DNA of 64,000 bases from Anabaena minutissima FACHB-250 (GCF_014697125.1 NZ_JACJRG010000009.1:62001-126000), one strand, 5' to 3'; shown: positions 8,842 through 20,323, counted from the first letter of the stretch. A program made the numbers and translations. Notes: a model not told the origin generated them from the letters alone.

Positions 8842-11800
8842 TTGTTACAATTAAACATACAAATATCTCGGTCGGCTATTAATATCAGTAAAGTAGAAAA
8901 TAGAATTAAGCAAGAGCAGCAAAATGTAAAATTTATTCTAAAAGAAAAAAATATTGAAGATTTAACTGATTTACCTATAATGGATGACCCTGATAAATTA
9001 GGGATTATACTAATATTACAGACTGTGATGAGTGCTACATGGACAACAAATTTTCCTTTATTCATCGAAATAACTTTAATTCAGCTTAATCTTTGTATTA
9101 AATATAATAATCCGCCTCAAGCTCCTGGTATTTATAGTTGTTATGGAATGCTACTATGTGGAATAATCAACGATATTGATTCTGGATATAAATTTGGCAA
9201 AATAGCTCTTAAATTATTAGAGAAATCCGTTAGCCGCAAATCAGAATGTTTAGTTATGCACTCTTATTATGCCTTTATATGGCACTGGAAAGAGTTGATA
9301 AATAAGCAAGCAGCAAAAGATCAATTACTAAATACTATAAAACAAGGTATAGATACAGGCAATAATGAATATGTTTGCTATATTGCTATGGACTATTGCT
9401 TGATAAGTTTTTTTGGAGGATGTAATTTACAACAGGTTGAAAAAGATTATATAAAATATAAGAAATTAATTAAAAAACTTAATCAAGAATATTCTAGAAA
9501 TTATATAGAGGTGTGCCAAAATATTGTAGTAAATTTAACAAAAGAACAAAATAAAGATTTTTTATTAATTGGAGATTCTCAGATTTCAGAAAATCAAGCT
9601 GTCGAAAAATATCTGGATGAAAAAAATAACTGGCTCTTATTTATTTACTATTTTGGTAAAACTTTTATATTTTATTTATTTAAAGATTATATTCAAGCTA
9701 CGGCTAATGGCATCAGAAACCAAAAATATATAAAAGACTGTAGTGGATTTTTAGTAAATCCTCAATATATTTTTTATTCTTCTCTCTCTTTTATTGCTTA
9801 TTCTCATGCTTGTGACATAAAGCAACAAAAAGAATTAGTTGAGCAAGTAGAAAAAAACCAGGAGCATATGAAAAACTGGGCTAAACACTGTCCAGAAAAT
9901 TTTCAACACAAATATGATTTAGTCGCTGCTGAAAAAGCACGAATTTTAAAACAGAATTGGCAAGCCGAAGAATTATATGAACGCGCTATTCAAGGTGCGA
10001 AAAAATATGAATTTATTCATGAAGAGGCACTAGCTTATGAACGAGCAGCAGAATTTTACTTGAATATTGGTAGGGAAGAAATTGGTCAGTTATATCTGAG
10101 AAATGCACACCATTGTTACACTCGCTGGGGAGCTAAAGCCAAAGTCAAGCAATTAGAAGACGAATATCCGCAATATTTTATCGTAACTACAAACCAAGGG
10201 ATAGCTAAAACATTTAGCCTAACTATCTCTACAACGGGAAGTGATGGGGAATTCCTTGATTTAACAACGGTTATTAAAGCATCTCAAGCCCTAGCCGAAG
10301 AAATTATTCTAGATAAGTTGTTGGCAAAGTTAATGAAAATCATGATTGAGAATGCAGGCGCACAAAAAGGCTTTCTGCTGCTACATTCTCAGAATCAGTG
10401 GGTGATTGAAGCGATCGCCACAACAACCGACACTCAAATACAATCTATATCAGTAAATTCACCCGATAACTCCACCCAAACACCCTTAGTTCCATCTGCT
10501 ATCATTAACTACGTCGCCCGCACCCAGGAAAATGTGGTGCTTGATGATGCTACCCAAGACGGACAATTTACCCGCGATCGCTACATTATCGCTACCCAAC
10601 CTAAATCAATTCTCTGCACTCCCCTCCTCAATCAAGGGAAATTAAGCGGCATCGTCTATTTAGAAAATAATCTGGTAACTGGGGCGTTCACACCAGATCG
10701 TGTCCAAGTCTTAAATATCCTCTCTAGCCAAGCTGCTATCTCAATTGAAAATTCTCGCCTCTACGCCACACTCGAAGAAAAAGTAAAAGAACGTACCGAA
10801 GAACTATCACAAACTCTAGAAATTCTCAAAGCCACTCAAGCCAAATTAGAATTTGAAAATGCTCTACTCAAAAGTGCGGAACAAGCCTCAACCTATGATT
10901 ATCAGGTAGGCGGTAGTTTGCCAATTGATGCGCCAACCTATGTAGTGCGACAGGCAGACCGTTATCTCTACAAAGCATTGAAAAGTGGCGAATTTTGTCA
11001 TATCTTAAATACCCGACAAATGGGTAAATCAAGCCTGATGGTGCGGATGATGCACCACTTACAGCAAGAGGGTCTTTGCTGTGTTGCCATCGACATGACC
11101 AGAATTGGTAACGAAAACATCACTCCAGAGCAATGGTATAAGGGATTAGCTGTGGAACTGTGGCAAAGTTTTGATCTGCTAGACAAGGTGAACTTAAAAG
11201 CTTGGTGGCAAGAGAGACTGGATATTTCTGCTGTACACCGATTGAGTAGATTTATTGAAGAGGTTTTGTTAGGCGAAGTTAGATTAGCGGATAATACTCT
11301 TCCGCCTAAGATTGTCATCTTTTTCGATGAAATTGATAGTATTTTAGGTTTAGATTTTTCAGTTAATGATTTCTTTGCCCTAATTCGCTCCTGCTACAAT
11401 CAGCGCAATATTAATCCAGAGTATCAGCGATTGTGTTTTGCTTTATTTGGAGTTGCTACTCCTAGTGATTTAATCACTGATTACCGTAAAACACCTTTTA
11501 ATATTGGTCAAGCAATTCAACTACATGGCTTCCAAATGCACGAAGCGCAACCTCTCCTGCAAGGATTGGCAGATAAAGTGAGCAACCCGCAAGCAGTGCT
11601 GCAAGAAGTCTTATTCTGGACTAATGGTCAACCGTTTTTAACTCAAAAGATTTGCCAGATGATCCGTAGTTTATCACCTTCTGTCCCTGAAAAAAGAGAA
11701 AAGGCATGGATTGAGAATTTTATCCGTACAAATATTATTGACAATTGGGAAGGACAAGACGAACCAGAGCATTTTCGGACAATTCGCGATCGCATCCTCA

Positions 11801-12000
11801 AAGGTGAACGGCAAGCTAGTACAATGCTAGAACTGTATCGACAAGTTTTAGAGTTAGGACAAGTGATGGCAGATGATAGCCAAGATGAAAGAGAATTGAT
11901 ATTATCAGGGCTATTGATTAAGCAAGCAGGTTATTTAAAAACCCACAACCGGATTTATGAATTAATTTTTAACAATACTTGGATTGCAGGTAATAGATAA
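8842..12000 (+). CDS. GAF + AAA-like ATPase, C-terminal part of the frameshifted giant kinase
   Basis: 1052 residues from a TTG at 8842; homologous coding text already begins at about 8779 ([14 protein letters not shown]), so the nominal start is an artefact of the frame break. Residues 1-470 are the helical TPR-like linker of multisensor kinases. A GAF domain spans about 475-650, followed by a short coiled coil ([18 protein letters not shown]). Instead of a histidine kinase core, the C-terminus from about 685 is an AAA-like (AAA_35) NTPase: [21 protein letters not shown]-loop RQMGKSS near 724, Walker [11 protein letters not shown]. The same module opens the protein at 14373. Whether any of this half is translated depends on frameshifting or on a sequence error. 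Confidence 0.8.
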   Translation: MLQLNIQISRSAINISKVENRIKQEQQNVKFILKEKNIEDLTDLPIMDDPDKLGIILILQTVMSATWTTNFPLFIEITLIQLNLCIKYNNPPQAPGIYSCYGMLLCGIINDIDSGYKFGKIALKLLEKSVSRKSECLVMHSYYAFIWHWKELINKQAAKDQLLNTIKQGIDTGNNEYVCYIAMDYCLISFFGGCNLQQVEKDYIKYKKLIKKLNQEYSRNYIEVCQNIVVNLTKEQNKDFLLIGDSQISENQAVEKYLDEKNNWLLFIYYFGKTFIFYLFKDYIQATANGIRNQKYIKDCSGFLVNPQYIFYSSLSFIAYSHACDIKQQKELVEQVEKNQEHMKNWAKHCPENFQHKYDLVAAEKARILKQNWQAEELYERAIQGAKKYEFIHEEALAYERAAEFYLNIGREEIGQLYLRNAHHCYTRWGAKAKVKQLEDEYPQYFIVTTNQGIAKTFSLTISTTGSDGEFLDLTTVIKASQALAEEIILDKLLAKLMKIMIENAGAQKGFLLLHSQNQWVIEAIATTTDTQIQSISVNSPDNSTQTPLVPSAIINYVARTQENVVLDDATQDGQFTRDRYIIATQPKSILCTPLLNQGKLSGIVYLENNLVTGAFTPDRVQVLNILSSQAAISIENSRLYATLEEKVKERTEELSQTLEILKATQAKLEFENALLKSAEQASTYDYQVGGSLPIDAPTYVVRQADRYLYKALKSGEFCHILNTRQMGKSSLMVRMMHHLQQEGLCCVAIDMTRIGNENITPEQWYKGLAVELWQSFDLLDKVNLKAWWQERLDISAVHRLSRFIEEVLLGEVRLADNTLPPKIVIFFDEIDSILGLDFSVNDFFALIRSCYNQRNINPEYQRLCFALFGVATPSDLITDYRKTPFNIGQAIQLHGFQMHEAQPLLQGLADKVSNPQAVLQEVLFWTNGQPFLTQKICQMIRSLSPSVPEKREKAWIENFIRTNIIDNWEGQDEPEHFRTIRDRILKGERQASTMLELYRQVLELGQVMADDSQDERELILSGLLIKQAGYLKTHNRIYELIFNNTWIAGNR

Positions 12001-12034
12001 TGAATTTATAGATAGAATTTCCATTTTAATCGTC

Positions 12035-13441
12035 ATGCTTTTTAACTTAGATGAGGCAATTAAAGTCGCTAACCAAGCAGTCATGACAAAATTTTTAAGA
12101 AAGTTAAGTGATATTGAAATAATCGTCCTTAAAGGGGCTTGGGAAAGAGAAGAATACGATCATATTGCAGCCAAAAACCAGTACGCAACAAGTTATATTA
12201 GTCAAGATGTTGCACCAAAATTGTGGAAATTACTGACAGATTCTCTAGGAGAAAAAGTCAAAAAAAGTAATTTTAAGGAAGCATTGAAACGGAGTTGGGA
12301 AAAGCGAACTACATCGGAATATTACTTATCAAGCAAAGAATCAATGATTGCTAACGGCAAACAGCGTAACACCAAGTTTGTGGAAACCGCCTCTGCTCTA
12401 AATGTAACCCAAAATGAACAAAGTTTTGCAGATTCGCAATTGTATGTAGATCGCTATTCCCTGGAATCGCTATGCTATGAAAGCCTATTGCAACCTGGTT
12501 CTCTCATCCGGATTAAAGCACCTAAACTCATGGGTAAAACATCCTTAATGGAACGGGTGTTGGCTAAACTAGCAAAGCAGGATTATCGCACAGTCAGTTT
12601 AAGCTTGGAGATGGCAGATAGAAAAATTCACTGCACCAACCTGAATAAATTTTTGCGTTGGTTTTGTCTCAATCTCAGTCGAGAACTGCACTTACCCAGT
12701 CAGATAGATGAGTATTGGGATGAAGAGGGTATGGGTGCTAAAGTCAGCTGCACAACCTATTTAGAGGAATATCTCTTAGCTGATGCTGACACTCCCCTAA
12801 TTCTCTGCCTAGATGATCTAGACGTGCTTTTCCCTTATCCTGAAGTTTACGAAGACTTTTTTGGGTTGTTGCGTTCTTGGTATGAAAAAGCCAGAAGCCG
12901 CCAAAACTGGAAAAAACTGCGATTAGTTATCGCCCACGCCACTGATGTTTATATCCGCCTGAATATTAATCAGTCGCCTTTTAATGTAGGATTACCCATT
13001 GAGTTACCAGAATTAACTAGAGAGGAAGTTCAGGTATTTGCCCGACAATATGGATTAGCAGGAGATTCGTATTTAGTAGACTCCTTAATGCAATTGGTAG
13101 GCGGTCATCCTTACCTGTTACAAATGGCATTTTCTCACCTCAAAAGTTATCCTGATGTGACCCTTGAGCAATTGTTAGTAGAAGCCATAACAGATGCAGG
13201 AATTTATCGCCATCATTTAAGAGACTATTGGTTGAGTTTGCAACAAGAACCAAAACTGATGGCAGCATTCCAAACGGTAATTACTTCTACAAAACCTGTG
13301 CGATTGGAAACAACATCAACTTATCAATTGCAGAGTATGGGATTAGTAAAGCTTGCGGGTAATGAAGTAGAACCACGCTGTCATTTGTATCGTAATTATT
13401 TTAGTGATGTTATTAAGGCTCAGGTGAATATAAATGTTTGA
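12035..13441 (+). CDS. HTH (VMAP-associated type) + AAA-like NTPase
   Basis: About 468 residues from the ATG at 12035; a TTG at 11984 would overlap the previous gene by 17 bases. Residues 1-85 resemble the helix-turn-helix domain found at the N-terminus of many cyanobacterial NTPases and vWA-MoxR-associated proteins (ALxxAN..FLRKLSDIEIIVLKGAWE, YATSYISQDVAPKLWKLL). From about 135 follows an AAA_35-type NTPase with P-loop KAPKLMGKTSLMER (near 164) and Walker B LILCLDDLDVLF. It corresponds to the second NTPase module of the protein at 14373-16544. Location directly after an AAA-ending protein suggests that the two modules cooperate. Target unknown. Confidence 0.72.
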   Translation: MLFNLDEAIKVANQAVMTKFLRKLSDIEIIVLKGAWEREEYDHIAAKNQYATSYISQDVAPKLWKLLTDSLGEKVKKSNFKEALKRSWEKRTTSEYYLSSKESMIANGKQRNTKFVETASALNVTQNEQSFADSQLYVDRYSLESLCYESLLQPGSLIRIKAPKLMGKTSLMERVLAKLAKQDYRTVSLSLEMADRKIHCTNLNKFLRWFCLNLSRELHLPSQIDEYWDEEGMGAKVSCTTYLEEYLLADADTPLILCLDDLDVLFPYPEVYEDFFGLLRSWYEKARSRQNWKKLRLVIAHATDVYIRLNINQSPFNVGLPIELPELTREEVQVFARQYGLAGDSYLVDSLMQLVGGHPYLLQMAFSHLKSYPDVTLEQLLVEAITDAGIYRHHLRDYWLSLQQEPKLMAAFQTVITSTKPVRLETTSTYQLQSMGLVKLAGNEVEPRCHLYRNYFSDVIKAQVNINV

Positions 13442-13460
13442 ACTCCCCTGCCTAACCAAG

Positions 13461-13487
13461 TTTGCCTACGGCACGCTGCGCGAACGC
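13461..13487. repeat. Dispersed intergenic repeat, copy 1
   Basis: Begins TTTGCCTACG, continues CACGCT, ends CGCGAACGC. Near-identical copies stand at 30208-30234 (same orientation) and 32035-32059 (opposite orientation). All three are intergenic. This is a typical cyanobacterial short interspersed repeat. Confidence 0.6.
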
Positions 13488-13577
13488 TTCCGCTCACTTG
13501 CTTGAAAAAGCAGGAGATTCTTGATTCAACGAGTCCACTTGAATACTGATACAAACTATCCCCCATACCACTAACTT

Positions 13578-13991
13578 TTATAGTGGACTGAATATTAAAA
13601 CATCGAACATTTCGATAGTGGGATGGGATGGAGGATTAAGGACAGTCTGGGACGAGGGAGAAGTTGTAACACTGTATGTGAGAGTGTAATAAGCAGCTTT
13701 GGCAAATCTTGCAGTTCCTAAATTTATATTAAAACTACCTACTTTCAACTCACCAATCAAGTCATAAATATCTAAAGATGATGGGTTGTCTTCATCCCAT
13801 AGCTTGACTGTAGCATTATGATTGAACTCATATGACTTGCCTAATAACCAGGTGTCTCCCTGCTTCATATTATTCCTGAGTTGAACACGCTGGTTTCCGT
13901 CAGTGAAGACTTCTAAAAGAGTTTTGTCACCGCCGAAATAGTATTCGGTTTTATCACATCTGAGGGTATGGAGAATAATTTTACGAGCCAT
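13578..13991 (-). CDS. Small hypothetical protein
   Basis: 137 residues from the ATG whose complement lies at 13989-13991; it is preceded on the minus strand by AAGGAG with a 10-base spacing, which favours it over the start 14 codons further out. The protein begins MARKIILHTLRC and contains regularly spaced short strand-like segments (TLLEVFTDGNQRVQL, ATVKLWDED, GSFNINLG), suggesting a compact beta-sandwich. No signal peptide or membrane segment. It stands alone on the minus strand between two NTPase genes. I do not recognise the family. Confidence 0.6.
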   Translation of the reverse strand: MARKIILHTLRCDKTEYYFGGDKTLLEVFTDGNQRVQLRNNMKQGDTWLLGKSYEFNHNATVKLWDEDNPSSLDIYDLIGELKVGSFNINLGTARFAKAAYYTLTYSVTTSPSSQTVLNPPSHPTIEMFDVLIFSPL

Positions 13992-14033
13992 ACAGATATA
14001 ACTCCTTAAACGCGATAAATGAAGCTTCGCCAA

Positions 14034-14372
14034 CCGTCAAAATTAGGTTTGACAGACCAGTAGGATTATTTACCTTCTGGGACTTGCGACAGTTGGGGTC
14101 TAAATCCCCGACGGTATCCCTTCCCGGAGCAATCACCAAAATGGCTTTAATTTTGGATTTAAATATTGTTAGTTATGGACTAAATAATATCTTTCTAGTA
14201 TGCTTGAATTTTTCAATTAATATTTAAGTTAAAATCAGGACTTTTAAAACTCAGTTAAATTCAGTTAATTTTAGTTAAATTCAGCTACTTCATTGAGGTG
14301 CGGGTATGCAATGGCACGAAATCATGTGAGAATTAACACTGAAGAAGCTTTTAAGCGTGTCACCAAATATCA
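14034..14372. other. Intergenic region with palindromic remnant
   Basis: Divergent intergenic stretch. It contains GGGGTCTAAATCCCC at 14096-14110, a word also found (as GGGGTTTAAATCCCC) at 32016-32030 near a dispersed repeat, and a set of TTCAGTTAAAT-like near-repeats at 14250-14285. A 45-codon ORF at 14311-14448 runs into the NTPase gene out of frame and is probably not real. Confidence 0.4.
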
Positions 14373-16544
14373 ATGTTTGCCAAATTCAACGCTACCTATC
14401 GATATCAGCCAGGTGGTAGTCTCCCGCCTGATGCTCCTACTTATGTAGTGCGACAGGCTGACACAGAGCTTTACGAAGGATTATTAGCTCTTGAGTATTG
14501 TTATGTCCTCAACGCTAGGCAGATGGGGAAGTCTAGCTTACGAGTCAGGACTATGGATAAGTTGCAAACTCAAGGTATTGCTTGTGCTGAAATCGAATTA
14601 AGTGGGATTGGTAGCCAGCAAATTACAGCCTCCCAATGGTATGGCGGGATTATTCAGGAATTGGTAAGCGGTTTTAAACTAAAAATACATCGGCGCAGTT
14701 GGTTAAAAGAACGGGATGATTTATCTCCTGTCCAGTGCTTAAATGAATTCATTGAAACGGTCTTGCTGAACCAGATTCAGGAGAAGATTATCATCTTTAT
14801 TGATGAAATTGATAATGTGCTGGGTTTGAAGTTTCCCACCGACGAATTTTTTGCCTTGATTCGCCATTGTTATGAAAGCCGAGCGGTAAAACCAGCCTAC
14901 AGACGGCTATCTTTTGCTTTGTTGGGAGTAGCTTCACCTTCAGATTTGATTCAAAACAAACATTATTCTACGCCCTTTAATATTGGCCGAGCAATTGAAC
15001 TACAAGGATTCCAAATCAAAGATAGCGAACCTTTAATAAAGGGATTAATTGGGAAAATTAGTTACCCAGAAGCTGTCTTAAAAGAGGTTTTATATTGGAC
15101 TAATGGACAGCCATTTCTCACTCAAAAACTGTGTTGGTTAATTGTCAATCACTGCAATAAAAACACAGAATTTTCTCCTCCTCAAGAGGGTGAAATAGCA
15201 CAGTGGGTTGAGCAAATTGTCCAGAGTCAAATCATCAATAATTGGGAGACTCAGGACGAACCAGAGCATTTAAGAACAATTCGCGATCGCCTACTTCGCA
15301 ATACTCCCAAAACTATCCAATTATTGCAATTATATCAACAGATTCTACAACAGGGAAAAATCCGCTTTGAGAAATCACCTGAGTACCTAGAATTGTTCTT
15401 GTCGGGACTTGTTGCGCAACACCAAGGACATTTAACAGTTAAGAACCCCATCTATGATAAAATTTTTAATCTGGTTTGGGTAAATCAAAAGCTAGCACTG
15501 CAAATTGCTAATTCGGTCACTTCTCCCTGTTATCCAAGTGGTGCAATTCCTCTAGAATCTCCATTTTACATAGAACGAGCTGCGCTGGAAACTCAAGTTT
15601 ACGCAGAAATTAGAAAACCTGGTGCTTTAGTCCGCACTAAAGCACCTAGAGAAATGGGTAAAACTTCTTTATTACTAAGAACCTTGGATTATGCTACTCG
15701 TCAAGGCTACCGCACTGTTAGCTTAAATCTAGAACAAATTGACGACGTAATTTTGAATGATTTGAATCGATTTTTGCGTTGGCTGTGTGCCAATATCACT
15801 CGTCAATTAAAACTTGAACTGAAACTAGACGATTATTGGGATGAAGATATCGGTAGCAAAATTAGTTGTTCCCTCTATTTCCGCAATCATATATTAAAGC
15901 AAATTGATACTCCTCTAGTTTTATCCTTAGATGAAGTCCAATATCTCTTTGAACATCCTTTGGTAGCAAAAGATGTTTTACCTCTATTTCGTTCGTGGTA
16001 TGAGGAAGCTAAGAGAGAACCCATCTGGCAAAAGCTACGGCTGATTATTGTTCACTCTACGGAGATTTATGTACCTCTCCAGTTAAAGCAATCTCCATTT
16101 AATGTAGGTTTACCAATAGAGTTAAGCAGTTTTAGTCTAGAGCAGATTCAGGAGTTAGCTCAACGCTATGGACTCAACTGGACTGAGGGACAGGAAGCTA
16201 CAGAACTGATGGCGATGGTAGAAGGACATCCAGCATTAGTACATACGGCTATATATCATCTTAGTCGCGGGGACATTACCTTTACTCAATTCCTCGATAC
16301 AGCAGCTACATCAACCGGAATTTATTCACATCACTTGCAGCGTCATCAAGTAACATTACAAGAACAACCTGAATTAGCAAAAGCATTAGATACAGTCATC
16401 AATGCTCAAGAACCGATATCTTTGGATGCAATCATGACTTATAAACTCAGTAGCATGGGACTGATCAAACAGTTAAGAGATAAAGTAATCCCCAGTTGTG
16501 AATTATATCGGCAATATTTTATATCCAGACACCACAAACAATAG
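14373..16544 (+). CDS. Tandem AAA-like NTPase protein (two AAA_35 modules)
   Basis: 723 residues. Module A (about 8-350) starts [20 protein letters not shown], with P-loop NARQMGKSS near 50 and Walker [13 protein letters not shown]. Module B (about 380-720) has P-loop [10 protein letters not shown] near 427 and Walker [13 protein letters not shown]. Module A matches the C-terminus of the protein ending at 12000, and module B matches the protein at 12035-13441, so this gene is the fused form of that neighbouring pair but lacks the HTH. No signal or membrane segment. Family members are usually single AAA domains linked to sensors or effectors; role unknown. Confidence 0.78.
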   Translation: MFAKFNATYRYQPGGSLPPDAPTYVVRQADTELYEGLLALEYCYVLNARQMGKSSLRVRTMDKLQTQGIACAEIELSGIGSQQITASQWYGGIIQELVSGFKLKIHRRSWLKERDDLSPVQCLNEFIETVLLNQIQEKIIIFIDEIDNVLGLKFPTDEFFALIRHCYESRAVKPAYRRLSFALLGVASPSDLIQNKHYSTPFNIGRAIELQGFQIKDSEPLIKGLIGKISYPEAVLKEVLYWTNGQPFLTQKLCWLIVNHCNKNTEFSPPQEGEIAQWVEQIVQSQIINNWETQDEPEHLRTIRDRLLRNTPKTIQLLQLYQQILQQGKIRFEKSPEYLELFLSGLVAQHQGHLTVKNPIYDKIFNLVWVNQKLALQIANSVTSPCYPSGAIPLESPFYIERAALETQVYAEIRKPGALVRTKAPREMGKTSLLLRTLDYATRQGYRTVSLNLEQIDDVILNDLNRFLRWLCANITRQLKLELKLDDYWDEDIGSKISCSLYFRNHILKQIDTPLVLSLDEVQYLFEHPLVAKDVLPLFRSWYEEAKREPIWQKLRLIIVHSTEIYVPLQLKQSPFNVGLPIELSSFSLEQIQELAQRYGLNWTEGQEATELMAMVEGHPALVHTAIYHLSRGDITFTQFLDTAATSTGIYSHHLQRHQVTLQEQPELAKALDTVINAQEPISLDAIMTYKLSSMGLIKQLRDKVIPSCELYRQYFISRHHKQ

Positions 16545-16574
16545 AGGAAATAGACAGAAATTTTTCATTTTTTT

Positions 16575-17939
16575 CTAGACTGGCAAAGCTTGACGCACTT
16601 CTACGGGTTCACCAGTCAAGCTAAAAGCGCGAACTTCGGTGATTTTCACCTTTACTAATTGCCCTTTTAGTTGATTAATATCGCCAGTGAAGAAGGTGAG
16701 ACGATTACCTCGGATGCGTCCCATGACCTGGGTTTTATCTTTGAGATTTTGGTCTTCTACCAAGACTTCCTCAATGCGTCCCATGTAACGCTGCGATCGC
16801 TCGGCTGCTTTGACGTTCACTAAATGGTTTAATCTTTGTAGGCGATCGCTTTTCACTTCTTCACTCAGTTGATTGTCCCACAATGCGGCTGGTGTGCCTG
16901 GGCGAGGGGAATAGGCGGCGGTGTTCAACAGATCAAAACCGATATCTTCTACCAATTTCAAGGTATTTTCAAACTGTGCTTCTGTTTCCCCAGGGAAACC
17001 AACAATGGCATCGGCACTAATTGACGCATCTGGCATATATCGGCGAATGGTGTCAATAATGCGGCGGTATTTTTCGTGAGTGTAACCCCGCGCCATCACT
17101 TTTAATAGTTCGTTATCTCCAGACTGGAAAGGAATATGGAAGTGTTCACAGACTTTAGGCAATTCTGCACAAGCTTTAATGAGTCTCTCCGTAAAATAAC
17201 GGGGGTGACTGGTAGCAAATCTGAGGCGTTCAACTCCCGGCACATCATGGACGTAATACAATAAATCTGTAAAGTTGTGCAGGTGTCGCCCTTCTAGTGT
17301 TGCTCCCGGTAAATCTCGCCCGTAAGCATCAATATTTTGACCAAGGAGGGTAATTTCTTTATATCCTTGCTGTCCCAATTCTGCCATTTCGGTGCGGATA
17401 GCTTCCGGTGTGCGGGATTGTTCCACACCGCGCACATTGGGTACTACACAATAAGTGCAGCGTTCATTGCAGCCGTAAATCACATTTACCCAAGCTGTCA
17501 CAGTGCTATCCCGCCGCGCTTGGGTGATATCTTCCATAATGTGGACGGCTTCAGTTGCCACAACTTGATTACCTGCAAACACCGACTCTAGTAAATCTTG
17601 CAGACGGTTGGCGTGTTGAGGCCCCATGACTAAATCTAATTCCGGTACTCGCCGTAATAGTGCTTCGCCTTCTTGTTGAGCAACGCAACCAGCAACGACT
17701 AAAGTTAAGTCTGGCTGCTCATGTTTGCGCTTGGCTTGTCTACCGAGGTAAGAATAGACTTTCTGCTCGGCATTATCCCGAATGGTGCAAGTATTGTAGA
17801 GAATCACATTGGCATTGTTGGGATCTTCGACAAACTCAAAACCCATGTCTTCTAATATGCCAGCCATGCGTTCTGAGTCGGCTTTATTCATTTGGCAACC
17901 GAAGGTAGTAATGTGATAGCGGCGTTTAGCAGTGGTCAT
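16575..17939 (-). CDS. miaB: tRNA-2-methylthio-N6-dimethylallyladenosine synthase
   Basis: 454 residues, the usual length. It adds the methylthio group to i6A37 of tRNAs reading UNN codons. Visible domains are an N-terminal methylthiotransferase domain ([11 protein letters not shown], then [14 protein letters not shown] and [11 protein letters not shown] giving the three Cys of the auxiliary cluster), a radical-SAM core with [11 protein letters not shown] (CxxxCxxC), and a C-terminal TRAM domain. It is convergent with the NTPase gene ending at 16544, 30 bases away. Confidence is high. Confidence 0.95.
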   Translation of the reverse strand: MTTAKRRYHITTFGCQMNKADSERMAGILEDMGFEFVEDPNNANVILYNTCTIRDNAEQKVYSYLGRQAKRKHEQPDLTLVVAGCVAQQEGEALLRRVPELDLVMGPQHANRLQDLLESVFAGNQVVATEAVHIMEDITQARRDSTVTAWVNVIYGCNERCTYCVVPNVRGVEQSRTPEAIRTEMAELGQQGYKEITLLGQNIDAYGRDLPGATLEGRHLHNFTDLLYYVHDVPGVERLRFATSHPRYFTERLIKACAELPKVCEHFHIPFQSGDNELLKVMARGYTHEKYRRIIDTIRRYMPDASISADAIVGFPGETEAQFENTLKLVEDIGFDLLNTAAYSPRPGTPAALWDNQLSEEVKSDRLQRLNHLVNVKAAERSQRYMGRIEEVLVEDQNLKDKTQVMGRIRGNRLTFFTGDINQLKGQLVKVKITEVRAFSLTGEPVEVRQALPV

Positions 17940-18031
17940 GGGTAATTGCTGAGTGAGCGTGATGTTAAATATGCTTTATTTTCTTCTCTATTCTATTATG
18001 ATTCAAAATTTAAAATGAATTTAGATAATTC

Positions 18032-18361
18032 ATGTCTTTAGTTAGAGCTAAGAACATAACTGCCGACAGTAGAAAAAAATATCAATGTATCTCAATATAT
18101 GGTATTACGACAAAAAATTATAAAATGCCTAATACTTCTATTGATCAAGAACAACATCTCCAGTTCAAGTGGAGCATTCCACTTCCTTCAGAACAGTACC
18201 TAAATTATCGAATCGTCATCTATTTTTTCAGTGACGGGCTATGGATACCAATTAAGTATTGTCAATTATCTAAAGCAATTGAAATTTATCGCAGGGCAGC
18301 ATTTGAAACTGCTAAAGAACTTTTAGTGTTTCCTGTCGATTTAGACCCTAATATTTTTTGA
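18032..18361 (+). CDS. Small hypothetical protein
   Basis: 109 residues from the first ATG, or 78 from the internal ATG at 18125. I do not recognise it. The part after residue 32 looks well folded (LQFKWSIPLPSEQ, YRIVIYFFSDGLWIP, then a helical YRRAAFETAKELL) and ends PVDLDPNIF. It has no signal peptide. It is divergent from miaB and convergent with the carotenoid oxygenase. The conserved-looking core and absence of repeats argue for a real gene. Confidence 0.5.
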   Translation: MSLVRAKNITADSRKKYQCISIYGITTKNYKMPNTSIDQEQHLQFKWSIPLPSEQYLNYRIVIYFFSDGLWIPIKYCQLSKAIEIYRRAAFETAKELLVFPVDLDPNIF

Positions 18362-18446
18362 GATAACCGAGATTCCGCACTACGTACTGCTACGCCAATG
18401 TCCACCCCATCTCTAATCTGATTAAAATCAAATTAGTTGGAGTAGT

Positions 18447-19859
18447 TCACGCTGGTTTCCAAGTGCCGTGGAAACTGTGGGGGATAACGCTGGGTAATTC
18501 AAGTTTGCAGACTGGTTCTTCGTCTAGGCGATCGCTATCATATACCCAAACTTCGCTACGGTGAGAATTGCCATCATATACCACTGTTAACAGCCAATCT
18601 TGGGCGAGAATGGGTTCTGAAGGGTAGAAATTTTCGCCTGGGTTGGCTTCAGTGAGAGTTTGGGTCTTGTGGTCGAAGCAGGCGATCGCGTTTAATATTT
18701 CTTGGCTGATATCTGTACCTGGTCGAGATATGGACATATAGGTGTAACGTGAAGCTTGTCCTACATTGGGTTTTGGTACAAGGGGAAATTCACAAGTGCG
18801 GTCTAATAATGTTTCAATTGCTATGACTCTACCTGTTTGGGGTTGCAGTTGTACTCGCGTTAATGTGGTTTCAGCCAGCGTATGAGTTTCACCTGCAGCT
18901 ACCTCCCTGAGATATTGGTTAGTTTGAAAGTCTTGATAACGGGCAAAATCTATAATGACAGTGCCACTAGCATCAACGTAACCGTTAGCAAAATGCCATT
19001 GATACCAAGGTTCTGTTTTACCACGACTGACTAAAGTTAATGTCTCTCGGTCAAATACCAAAATCTCCGTACCTGATTCGGGTTGCCATTTCATCGAGTC
19101 GCTGTAAGTCTTGAACCCGAAAAGCACAGGAAAAATATTTATCTGCACTGGTGGCGCAAAAAAGATGAGATATTGCCCAGCTAAGACAAAATCATGAATT
19201 ACTGGAAACCCTTCTAATGTAAACTTGGCTTTTTGCAGAATCTTGCCAGTAAAGTCACTCTTATAAATATTCAGAATGGCATTGATGCTGGGAGTAACGC
19301 CAAAGTTAAAAATTTCCCCTGTGTGGGGGTCAACTTTGGGATGAGCTGAATAGGGTACACCTTGATCTAGACCGCCTAAATTATCTAAACCTTGAGTTTC
19401 TAAAGTTTCGAGGTTTAGGGCATGAGGGTTATTACCTTCCCACAATGCTAAGAGTTTATCAGGTAACGCTAACACTGAGGTATTAGCAGCGTTTTTTACC
19501 GGTCTGCGCCATTGATTCCAAATCGCACCGGGTGCAGTCATGCCATAATTGCCATACAAGAATTTCCCTGCTGCGGTTTCTGCTTGATAGCCAGTAGTCT
19601 GCACGTAGCGATAAACTGCACTAGCACCAGCATCGGTAAAATTAACAGCGAGAATTGCCCCATCACCATCAAACCAGTGTCCAACGCGGACACCACCTCG
19701 TTCTAGTCTGGCTGCACCATTGCGGTAGAGTGTACCACGCAAGCGATCGGGTATTTTACCGGAGATAATTGGTAGTTGCGTCAGGGGAAATTCTTTGGCT
19801 GGTTCTGTAATTGCACCTGCCCAAGCTTTTTTAGTTGACTTTTTATCAATCGTCTGCAT
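18447..19859 (-). CDS. Carotenoid oxygenase (carotenoid cleavage dioxygenase family)
   Basis: 470 residues, typical for the RPE65/apocarotenoid oxygenase family, non-heme Fe(II) enzymes with a seven-bladed propeller that split carotenoids or apocarotenoids. The family signature is visible: RNGAARLERGG followed by GHWFDGDGA at the N-terminus, and candidate iron-ligand histidines in SAHPKVDP, VIHDFVLAG, WHFANGY and the C-terminal HGTW. No signal peptide. The gene stands alone. Substrate and cleavage position (15,15' or other) cannot be read from the sequence. Confidence 0.88.
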   Translation of the reverse strand: MQTIDKKSTKKAWAGAITEPAKEFPLTQLPIISGKIPDRLRGTLYRNGAARLERGGVRVGHWFDGDGAILAVNFTDAGASAVYRYVQTTGYQAETAAGKFLYGNYGMTAPGAIWNQWRRPVKNAANTSVLALPDKLLALWEGNNPHALNLETLETQGLDNLGGLDQGVPYSAHPKVDPHTGEIFNFGVTPSINAILNIYKSDFTGKILQKAKFTLEGFPVIHDFVLAGQYLIFFAPPVQINIFPVLFGFKTYSDSMKWQPESGTEILVFDRETLTLVSRGKTEPWYQWHFANGYVDASGTVIIDFARYQDFQTNQYLREVAAGETHTLAETTLTRVQLQPQTGRVIAIETLLDRTCEFPLVPKPNVGQASRYTYMSISRPGTDISQEILNAIACFDHKTQTLTEANPGENFYPSEPILAQDWLLTVVYDGNSHRSEVWVYDSDRLDEEPVCKLELPSVIPHSFHGTWKPA

Positions 19860-19912
19860 CTATACTATTTCCTAATTATCATTTCTTCCCAAAAAGTTTG
19901 TAAAGATGTTGT

Positions 19913-20323
19913 CTAAGCGTCAACAGACAAAAGCTTTATAGGGATATGTACCCGAAAAATCTGAAAATCATTGTCAGTGGTGAGGATGCTGTAGCTTCGA
20001 CGATGGGCAACTGCACAAATCAAAAAATCAGTATTTGAACCCTGGATACCATTACTGCGGCAGGTATTGAAAAACTCTGCGGCGAGTTCGTAGTCTTCAG
20101 GTATGAGTTCTAAATCGGGGAAAGCTCGGAGGTAATCCCGCAGACGGGTAAACTGTTCAAAACTGCGGATTCCAGAAAGAATTTCTTGGCGAATCCCGCC
20201 TAGCAAGGCAACCTGGTCATCAATGATTAAATTTTGCAATAGTGTGATGGCAGGGGAAGAATCAGGTGGCGTTCTTCGACGCAGAGCCAATGACCAAACA
20301 GAAGTATCAACAATAACACTCAT
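19913..20323 (-). CDS. PIN-domain ribonuclease toxin (VapC-like)
   Basis: 136 residues of the PIN fold. Acidic active-site residues are visible: Asp in VIVDTSVW (residue 6), Glu in RQEILSGI, and the Asp in NTDFLICAVAHRR. VapC-type toxins cleave tRNA or rRNA and are held inactive by a cognate antitoxin. Its ATG overlaps the stop of the small upstream gene by 4 bases, the usual arrangement for a toxin-antitoxin pair with translational coupling. Confidence 0.88.
   Translation of the reverse strand: MSVIVDTSVWSLALRRRTPPDSSPAITLLQNLIIDDQVALLGGIRQEILSGIRSFEQFTRLRDYLRAFPDLELIPEDYELAAEFFNTCRSNGIQGSNTDFLICAVAHRRSYSILTTDNDFQIFRVHIPIKLLSVDA

Noticed and set aside
14311..14448. 45-codon ORF overlapping the start of the tandem NTPase gene
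   Set aside because: It runs into the well-supported NTPase frame, ends out of frame in conserved codons, and has no ribosome site; kept only as a remark.
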